From Aeromonas rivuli (GTDB taxonomy: Bacteria > Pseudomonadota > Gammaproteobacteria > Enterobacterales > Aeromonadaceae), in contig NZ_CDBJ01000071.1 of the NCBI RefSeq assembly GCF_000820045.1, positions 190,174 through 254,173 on the forward strand: a DNA stretch of 64,000 nt, read 5' to 3'. A program made the position numbers and the translations under genes. Shown piece after piece: positions 59,030 to 64,000 of the stretch; within the stretch, counting starts at the first letter, position 1; each line of letters starts with the position of its first letter. A model generated the notes under the pieces. The model made no database searches and had not been told where the DNA came from. It saw only the letters and a program-made list of their open reading frames with translations.

Positions 59030-60349
59030 ATGAAAAAGACGATTGTTGCCATGCTTGTAAGTGGCGCTGTATTACTTCCTGGCCTGGTTCAGGCCGAAAC
59101 GCTGGAGCAATCCGTTGCTCAGGCGTTGGCGACTCATCCCAAGATCAAGGAGGCATTTGATCTCTATCAGGTCCGCATGTATCAGCATGATGGTGCCAAG
59201 GGCGGCTATTACCCCACCATAGATCTGAGAGCCGGGGTGGGGTATGAAAATACCGACAGTCCCGCTACTCGTCTGGGGGGCCCTGGTGTCGATGACTCCA
59301 TGACCCGCAAAGAGGCTGGCCTCAGTCTGCGCCAGATGCTGTTTGACGGTTTCGATGTCAGCAGCAACGTGGCTCGTACCAAAGCAGAGGCCAGCGCCCA
59401 GCGCCTGGCCATGATCTCGGAAGCCGAGAACACGGCGCTGCGCACGGCCGAGGTGTATCTCAATATGCTGCGTCAGCAGGAGATACTGGAGTTGTCCAAA
59501 GACAACCTGGCGACCCATGAGCAGATCCGCAGCGACATCAGCAAACGAACCGACTCAGGATTGGGCTCAACAGCAGACCAGACCCAGATCGAGGGCCGGG
59601 TCGCACGCGCCTATTCAAACCAGGCGGCGGCGGAGAACAACTATCGGGACGCCGAGAGTGAGTACGTGCGTGTGGTCAATGAAATGCCCAAGGATCTGGT
59701 GCAGCCAGTACCGGATGCCAGCCTGATGCCGGCGTCCATCGAAACGGCGCTCAAGACGGCCACCGAAGTGCATCCAACCCTGCTCTCCTCCCTGCAAGAT
59801 ATTGAAGCGGCCAAGTACCAGAATGAAGGTGCCAAGTCTGGCTTCTATCCCAATGTCGCCATCGAGGTGGATCAGAACTGGAATGAGGACATCGATGCTG
59901 TCAAGGGACGTAACGACGATCTGACCGCCATGGTGCGGATGCGCTACAACCTGTTCCGTGGTGGTTCAGATCTGGCCGAAAGCAAGGCGACTTCTGCGCT
60001 CTATTCTCAGGCGAAAGACATTCATCTGAATGCTTTCCGCCAGGTTGAAGAGGGTACCCGTCTGGCCTGGAATGCCAAGCAGTCGCTGGATCAGCAAAAA
60101 ATCTACCTGCAACAACACGTAGATGCGAGTTATGACACTGTGCAGGCGTACAAGAAGCAGTTCGGCCTGGGTCAGCGTACCTTGTTGGACGTGTTGAACA
60201 CCGAAAACGAGCTGTTTGAAGCCCGTCGCAGTTACATCAACGCGGAGTATGACTCCCTGCTGGCCGACTACCGCATCCTCAATGCCACTGGCAGCTTGCT
60301 CAGTGCCATGCAGGTGCAACAACCCGCCGAATGGCAAGCCAAAAACTAA
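59030..60349 (+). CDS. lapE: Outer-membrane type I secretion channel LapE (TolC family)
   Basis: A 439-residue TolC-like protein. The signal peptide is MKKTIVAMLVSGAVLLPGLV plus QA; two OEP repeats follow (about 25-215 and 225-425), with ALATHPKIKEAFDLYQVRMY and LRQMLFDGFDVSSNVARTKA as typical pieces. ATG at 59030 has GGAGATATT upstream. A dedicated channel next to lapBC is usual for LapA-type adhesins, where the adhesin stays threaded in LapE until LapG cuts it. Confidence 0.93.
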   Translation: MKKTIVAMLVSGAVLLPGLVQAETLEQSVAQALATHPKIKEAFDLYQVRMYQHDGAKGGYYPTIDLRAGVGYENTDSPATRLGGPGVDDSMTRKEAGLSLRQMLFDGFDVSSNVARTKAEASAQRLAMISEAENTALRTAEVYLNMLRQQEILELSKDNLATHEQIRSDISKRTDSGLGSTADQTQIEGRVARAYSNQAAAENNYRDAESEYVRVVNEMPKDLVQPVPDASLMPASIETALKTATEVHPTLLSSLQDIEAAKYQNEGAKSGFYPNVAIEVDQNWNEDIDAVKGRNDDLTAMVRMRYNLFRGGSDLAESKATSALYSQAKDIHLNAFRQVEEGTRLAWNAKQSLDQQKIYLQQHVDASYDTVQAYKKQFGLGQRTLLDVLNTENELFEARRSYINAEYDSLLADYRILNATGSLLSAMQVQQPAEWQAKN

Positions 60350-60375
60350 GGTAGCGGACTGCTGCTGTTGGGCTT

Positions 60376-60408
60376 GGGTGTGACGACAATACCATTGCCG
60401 TCACACCC
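60376..60408 (+). terminator. Hairpin between lapE and lapG
   Basis: GGGTGTGACG (60376-60385) pairs exactly with CGTCACACCC (60399-60408) 27 bases after lapE. No T run follows, so it may reduce rather than stop transcription into lapG, or protect the upstream 3' end. Confidence 0.5.
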
Positions 60409-60491
60409 CACATCGGGCTTGCAGTCTGACGCCCTTATATCCAGTATCTTGCACCTGATGATTTGTTGGCTCAGCTGAGTAGGGAAGGGAT

Positions 60492-61217
60492 GTGACATTG
60501 TGGCGAATCGGGCAGTGGCTCGGCCTGTTTCACCGCCGGGGACGACACTTGCTCTGGTGTGGGCTGGCCCTGCTTCCTCTCTTGCTGGCGGCGAGTCAGC
60601 CGCTGACGGATGCCGATCTGGCCATGATAAAGCGAGCGCAGGACACCTATGGTGAACGAGCAGGCAAACGCACGGCTAGCTGGCGGTTGCTTACCTTGCA
60701 GGCACAGGCCGCAGGCTGGTCGGAGCGACAGAAGCTAGAGAGAGTGAACAGCTTTTTCAATCAGCTGCATTTTGTAGACGACAGCAAGTTGTGGCGCAGG
60801 AAGGATTACTGGGCCAGCCCTCTCGAGTTTTTGGGGGCGGCAGGGGGAGATTGCGAGGATTTCAGCATTGCCAAGTATTTTACCCTGCTGGAGCTTGGCA
60901 TCGACGATGAGAAGATGCGGATGGTGTACGTCAAAGCCTTGGACTACAACCAGTTTCATATGGTTGTTGCCTACTATGAAACCCCTTCATCCGTCCCCCT
61001 CATTCTCGACAATCTTATTGGGGCTCTGCGTCCGGCGACTGCACGTAAGGATCTGCTGCCTATCTACAGCTTCAATGGTCGTCACTTGTGGTTGATGAAG
61101 GCACGTGGCCAGGGGGAATTGGCCGGCCAGTCTTCACGTTTGGGATTATGGAATGATTTACGCAATCGCATGACTTCAGGGCGATTGGCTCGACCTGTGG
61201 TGAATTTGGATGATTAA
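60492..61217 (+). CDS. lapG: Periplasmic adhesin protease LapG
   Basis: A 241-residue transglutaminase-like cysteine protease (bacterial BTLCP). The catalytic triad is Cys121 in GGDCEDF, His156 in FHMVVAYY and Asp173 in ILDN. A hydrophobic segment (residues about 20-35) anchors or exports it. It starts at GTG with AAGGGA upstream. LapG cleaves LapA at Ala-Ala-Gly when c-di-GMP falls; LapD holds it back when c-di-GMP is high. It lies three bases before lapD. Confidence 0.93.
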   Translation: MTLWRIGQWLGLFHRRGRHLLWCGLALLPLLLAASQPLTDADLAMIKRAQDTYGERAGKRTASWRLLTLQAQAAGWSERQKLERVNSFFNQLHFVDDSKLWRRKDYWASPLEFLGAAGGDCEDFSIAKYFTLLELGIDDEKMRMVYVKALDYNQFHMVVAYYETPSSVPLILDNLIGALRPATARKDLLPIYSFNGRHLWLMKARGQGELAGQSSRLGLWNDLRNRMTSGRLARPVVNLDD

Positions 61218-61220
61218 CCT

Positions 61221-63143
61221 ATGACGCTATATCGACAGTTACTGGCCACCATGTTGTTGCTGTTCGGGGCTCTGTTTGCCGTAACTTATTGGGTTCAGTT
61301 CAATTCGACCCGCACCTATCTTGCTCAGCAGCAAGAGACGACAGTGATCAACACCGCAACGGCCCTCGGACTGGCATTGACTCCCTATCTCGAGAATGGC
61401 GACAAGGTGAGTGCCGAGTCGGTCATCAAGGCGGTGTTTGATGGCGGCTACTATCGCTTGGTCCGGCTCGATCTCTTGGCCTCCCAGGATGTGATAGAGC
61501 AGGAGAATACTCATCATGTTGATGGGGTTCCCGCATGGTTCATGGAGCTGGATCTGTTCCCAGAGATATCTAATGAGTCCATTTTGACGTCGGGCTGGTT
61601 GCAGCTTGGCAAGCTCAAGGTGGTCGGTCATAGCGGTCAGGCCTATTACGAACTCTGGCAAGGGATGACCAACCTGGCGAGCTGGTTTGTTGTCGGCTTT
61701 CTCATCACCACACTATTGCTGATGCGAGCCCTCAGTTATCTCCTCAAGCCGCTGGATCAGATCCGTGAACAGGCAATTGAGATAGAGCAACACCATTTTG
61801 GTCATGAGATCCCCGAGCCGCGTACCCTGGAGCTAAAGCAGGTGGTGCAAGCCATCAATACCCTGTCTGGCAAGTTGGCTGCTCAGTTCAAGGAGCAGGC
61901 ACAAGAAGCTGAAAATCTGCGCGAGAGAGTCTATCTGGATGCGGTTTCCGGTTTGGGCAACCGCGCCTATTTCGTCGGTCAGGTCAATGCCTGGATCGCC
62001 GAGGCGGGACAGGGGGGCGTCATGCTGGTGGCGGTCGATATGCTCGATGACATCTATCGGGACGAGGGTTTTGCCGCGCGGGACAACATGGTCAAGTCCA
62101 TTGCCCAGAGCCTTAATGATGAACTGAGTGGGTGGGATGGGGCCGCCATTGCCCGCATCTCGGCCACCGAGTACGCATTGCTCTGCCCGACCAACGATCT
62201 TGACACCTTGCAGGAGCTGGCCGAGCGGATCAACAGTCGTATCGCCGACCTGGTGGTCAACCCTATGGGTGAAGCGGATGCGCTGTCGGTGATCGGCATC
62301 GCCGGGCGAGACAGTCAGGACGATCTCTCCAGCCTGCTGACCAAGGCGGATAACGCCCTGGGCCGGGCGCGCAACGAGCGACGGGGCGCCGTGGTGATGG
62401 AAGGGGGCAATAATCAAGGCATGATGGGGCGCCTGGCCTGGCGGGATCTGGTGGAAGATGCAATTAATCGTCAACTGTGGCGCTTCAAGGCACAACCTGC
62501 CTGTCGTTTTGACAATGGGGCAAGGCTTCACGCCGAACTGTTTGCCGCCATTCATCGCGATGGCAATGACTATTTTGCGGGTCAGTTCCTGCCGGCTATC
62601 GAGCAGTTCAAACTCGGCAGCGAGTTTGATCAGGCGATACTCACGGCCACGGCGCCCCTGCTACAACAAGACGCCGAATTGGTACTTGCCGTGAATATTA
62701 CCTCCGGGGCCATCTGTTCGGATGAGTTCCTGCTCTGGCTCGGTGACTTCTTGGGCCGCAATCCTGAGTTGAAAGACCGATTACTGTTCGAGATCCCGGA
62801 AGGCGCCATCCTGAAGCATCAAGCTCAGGTTGAAGCACTGGTGGCCGTGGTGCGCGAGCATGGTTACCAGTGGGGTGTGGATCATTATGGTCGCCACTTC
62901 CAATCCCTTGGCTATCTGGAACAGATGGCTCCTAGCTATGTCAAAGTTGACCATGGTTATACCAGCCAGGTCATGGAGCCGGGGGCGGATACCTCCTTCC
63001 TGGCAGCAGTATGCCGTGCCGCGCACAATGCCGGCGTTTTGACCATTGCTACCCGGGTAGAGAATGAGCAGCAAGTTGAGCTGCTATCTGGCCTGCATAT
63101 CGACGGTTATCAGGGTTTTGTACACCCGGCATTCCTCATTTGA
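61221..63143 (+). CDS. lapD: c-di-GMP receptor LapD (degenerate GGDEF-EAL)
   Basis: A 640-residue inner-membrane receptor. Two helices (about 7-25 and 151-172) flank a periplasmic LapG-binding domain; a HAMP (173-225), a GGDEF-like domain (240-400) and an EAL-like domain (405-640) follow. The GGDEF motif is replaced by SATEY in ARISATEYALL and the EAL motif by AELFAAI, so it should be enzymatically dead and act as sensor. It controls LapG by an inside-out signal. ATG at 61221. Confidence 0.93.
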   Translation: MTLYRQLLATMLLLFGALFAVTYWVQFNSTRTYLAQQQETTVINTATALGLALTPYLENGDKVSAESVIKAVFDGGYYRLVRLDLLASQDVIEQENTHHVDGVPAWFMELDLFPEISNESILTSGWLQLGKLKVVGHSGQAYYELWQGMTNLASWFVVGFLITTLLLMRALSYLLKPLDQIREQAIEIEQHHFGHEIPEPRTLELKQVVQAINTLSGKLAAQFKEQAQEAENLRERVYLDAVSGLGNRAYFVGQVNAWIAEAGQGGVMLVAVDMLDDIYRDEGFAARDNMVKSIAQSLNDELSGWDGAAIARISATEYALLCPTNDLDTLQELAERINSRIADLVVNPMGEADALSVIGIAGRDSQDDLSSLLTKADNALGRARNERRGAVVMEGGNNQGMMGRLAWRDLVEDAINRQLWRFKAQPACRFDNGARLHAELFAAIHRDGNDYFAGQFLPAIEQFKLGSEFDQAILTATAPLLQQDAELVLAVNITSGAICSDEFLLWLGDFLGRNPELKDRLLFEIPEGAILKHQAQVEALVAVVREHGYQWGVDHYGRHFQSLGYLEQMAPSYVKVDHGYTSQVMEPGADTSFLAAVCRAAHNAGVLTIATRVENEQQVELLSGLHIDGYQGFVHPAFLI

Positions 63144-63412
63144 GCCAAAAATAATATGAAAAGGGCGCCCAGGTGGCGCCCTTTTTTATCACCTTTTAAT
63201 GTAACTATTAGTTAACATTATCTCGTGTGATGATAAGGCCTCTTTTGAGGCACTACCTAATGTGTTGTTTTAAGAGGATAAATGGCCGGCGTTCGATTTG
63301 GTTCATGAGTGTCTCTCTTGGGATGCCAATCCAGTACATTTTTGCAACGGACGTCCCCGTACTTCGCACATAGGGTTTATACATCGAAACCCTCAGTGTT
63401 GGAGTCAAGGCT
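63144..63412. other. lapD-lapA intergenic region
   Basis: About 269 bases. A terminator at 63159-63187 ends the lap operon; the rest is AT-rich and should carry the promoter of the adhesin gene. No riboswitch was recognised. Confidence 0.65.
63159..63187 (+). terminator. Rho-independent terminator after lapD
   Basis: AAAAGGGCGCC (63159-63169) pairs with GGCGCCCTTTT (63175-63185) around a 5-base loop, followed by more T. It separates the secretion-and-control genes from lapA. Confidence 0.9.
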
Positions 63413-64000
63413 ATGCGTACCCAAATGATCGATAAGACTGTCGTCGTCGCCTCAATGGAAGGGGAAATCCTCGTCGTCAATGCTGATGGCAGTACGCGTC
63501 CATTGCAAGCGGGTGAGACGCTCTCACCCGGCACCAAACTGACACTGGCTGACGACGCCAAGTTGGCACTCCTCACCCCCGAAGAGGCCGCCGCTCTGGC
63601 CCAGGGGTCATCGGCTGCGCCCGAAGCCCAGGTTCCAACCGATGCAGCGGACAAAGTGCTTGATGAGGCCAAACCGGATGGAACCGACAAACCTCTCGAT
63701 CCCAATGACATAGCCGCACTGCAACAATCCATCCTGGAAGGGGTCGATCCGACAAAGAGTTTTGAAGCTTCTGCAGCCGGGGGGGCGCCAGCGGCAGGAG
63801 GTGGCGGAATAGGCGGTGTTGCAGGTGCCAGTGGCAATGGCGGCTTTGTGACCATAGCGCGCACGGGTGATGCCACCATCGCTCAGGCTGGGTTCGATAC
63901 CGACCACAGTGCAGAACCCTTTGTCGATCGTCTTCAAGAAGACGATCTCTTGCCTGACAATCAGCTCGATGACCAGGATGAATCTGCAGTTACCCAGGAA
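63413..64000 (+). CDS. lapA: LapA-type giant adhesin, N-terminal retention module (cut by window edge)
   Basis: 196 residues are visible from ATG 63413, with GGAG about eight bases upstream. Residues 1-60 (VVASMEGEILVVNADGSTRP) form the retention-module start that blocks export completion in LapE. SAAG at residues 120-123 and PAAG at 126-129 lie in a Ala/Gly-rich linker and fit the LapG cleavage pattern. TIARTGDATIAQAGFDT from about residue 148 resembles the first passenger segment. No signal peptide is present, as expected for type I secretion from the C terminus. The length of the whole gene is unknown. Confidence 0.88.
   Translation, partial: MRTQMIDKTVVVASMEGEILVVNADGSTRPLQAGETLSPGTKLTLADDAKLALLTPEEAAALAQGSSAAPEAQVPTDAADKVLDEAKPDGTDKPLDPNDIAALQQSILEGVDPTKSFEASAAGGAPAAGGGGIGGVAGASGNGGFVTIARTGDATIAQAGFDTDHSAEPFVDRLQEDDLLPDNQLDDQDESAVTQE

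Overview
The window joins two very different pieces of DNA. Positions 1 to about 29,670 are a GC-rich integrative element of the Tn4371 ICE family, cut by the left window edge. From about 29,670 to 64,000 lies an Aeromonas chromosome, recognised from the polar flagellin locus (flaA-flaB-flaG-fliD-fliS) followed by maf1 and a pseudaminic acid (flm/pse) operon, the arrangement known from A. caviae and relatives. The species is not proven by the sequence.

Element, left to right. At 1-6,560 is cargo: a MarR regulator diverging from an operon of zinc-independent alcohol-dehydrogenase-like oxidoreductase, DUF4405 membrane protein, CrtC/AttH-like lipocalin protein and a full RND tripartite pump (OMF, MFP, RND permease; the permease is cut by the edge). 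At 6,583-13,393 is the backbone: relaxase, TraF-like signal peptidase, DUF2840, a small ribbon-helix-helix-like protein, ParA, an iteron cluster, RepA, an AlpA-like HTH protein and DUF2285. At 13,765-19,876 are DUF2958, an XRE regulator, DUF736, a damaged ClbS/DfsB gene, ParB-like and DUF932 proteins. At 20,564-28,294 is a lower-GC defence-type cassette: a clipped RelB/DinJ antitoxin, a three-gene ABC-3C system, a SIR2-HerA pair, a KTSC protein and a DUF1016 nuclease with an in-frame amber codon. The Tn4371-type integrase (28,291-29,490) closes the element. The trb/tra mating genes are not in the window, so conjugative ability cannot be judged.

Chromosome. After a small exported protein and a TRIC-type channel come two flagellins driven by sigma-28-like promoters, FlaG, the cap FliD, the chaperone FliS, a FliT-like protein and Maf1. 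Converging on them is the pse operon pseB-pseC-pseF-(small ORF)-pseG-pseH-pseI, which makes CMP-pseudaminic acid; Maf1 is expected to put this sugar on flagellin before export. A sigma-54-like element precedes pseB, so sugar supply may be tied to the flagellar cascade. Next come mtnN-cbiB-btuF-rhodanese, gltB-gltD (glutamate synthase) and a YhcC-type radical SAM gene.

The right end is a Lap adhesion locus: lapB-lapC-lapE (type I secretion), lapG (periplasmic protease), lapD (c-di-GMP receptor) and the start of a LapA-type giant adhesin whose retention module has Ala-Ala-Gly candidate LapG sites.

Most notable: the back-to-back ABC-3C and SIR2-HerA systems on one mobile element; the amber-interrupted DUF1016 gene next to int; an iteron array between parA and repA; an 80-nt nested hairpin and a repeated non-coding element in the backbone; and a translationally coupled small ORF inside the pse operon. 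No tRNA, rRNA or CRISPR array was seen.
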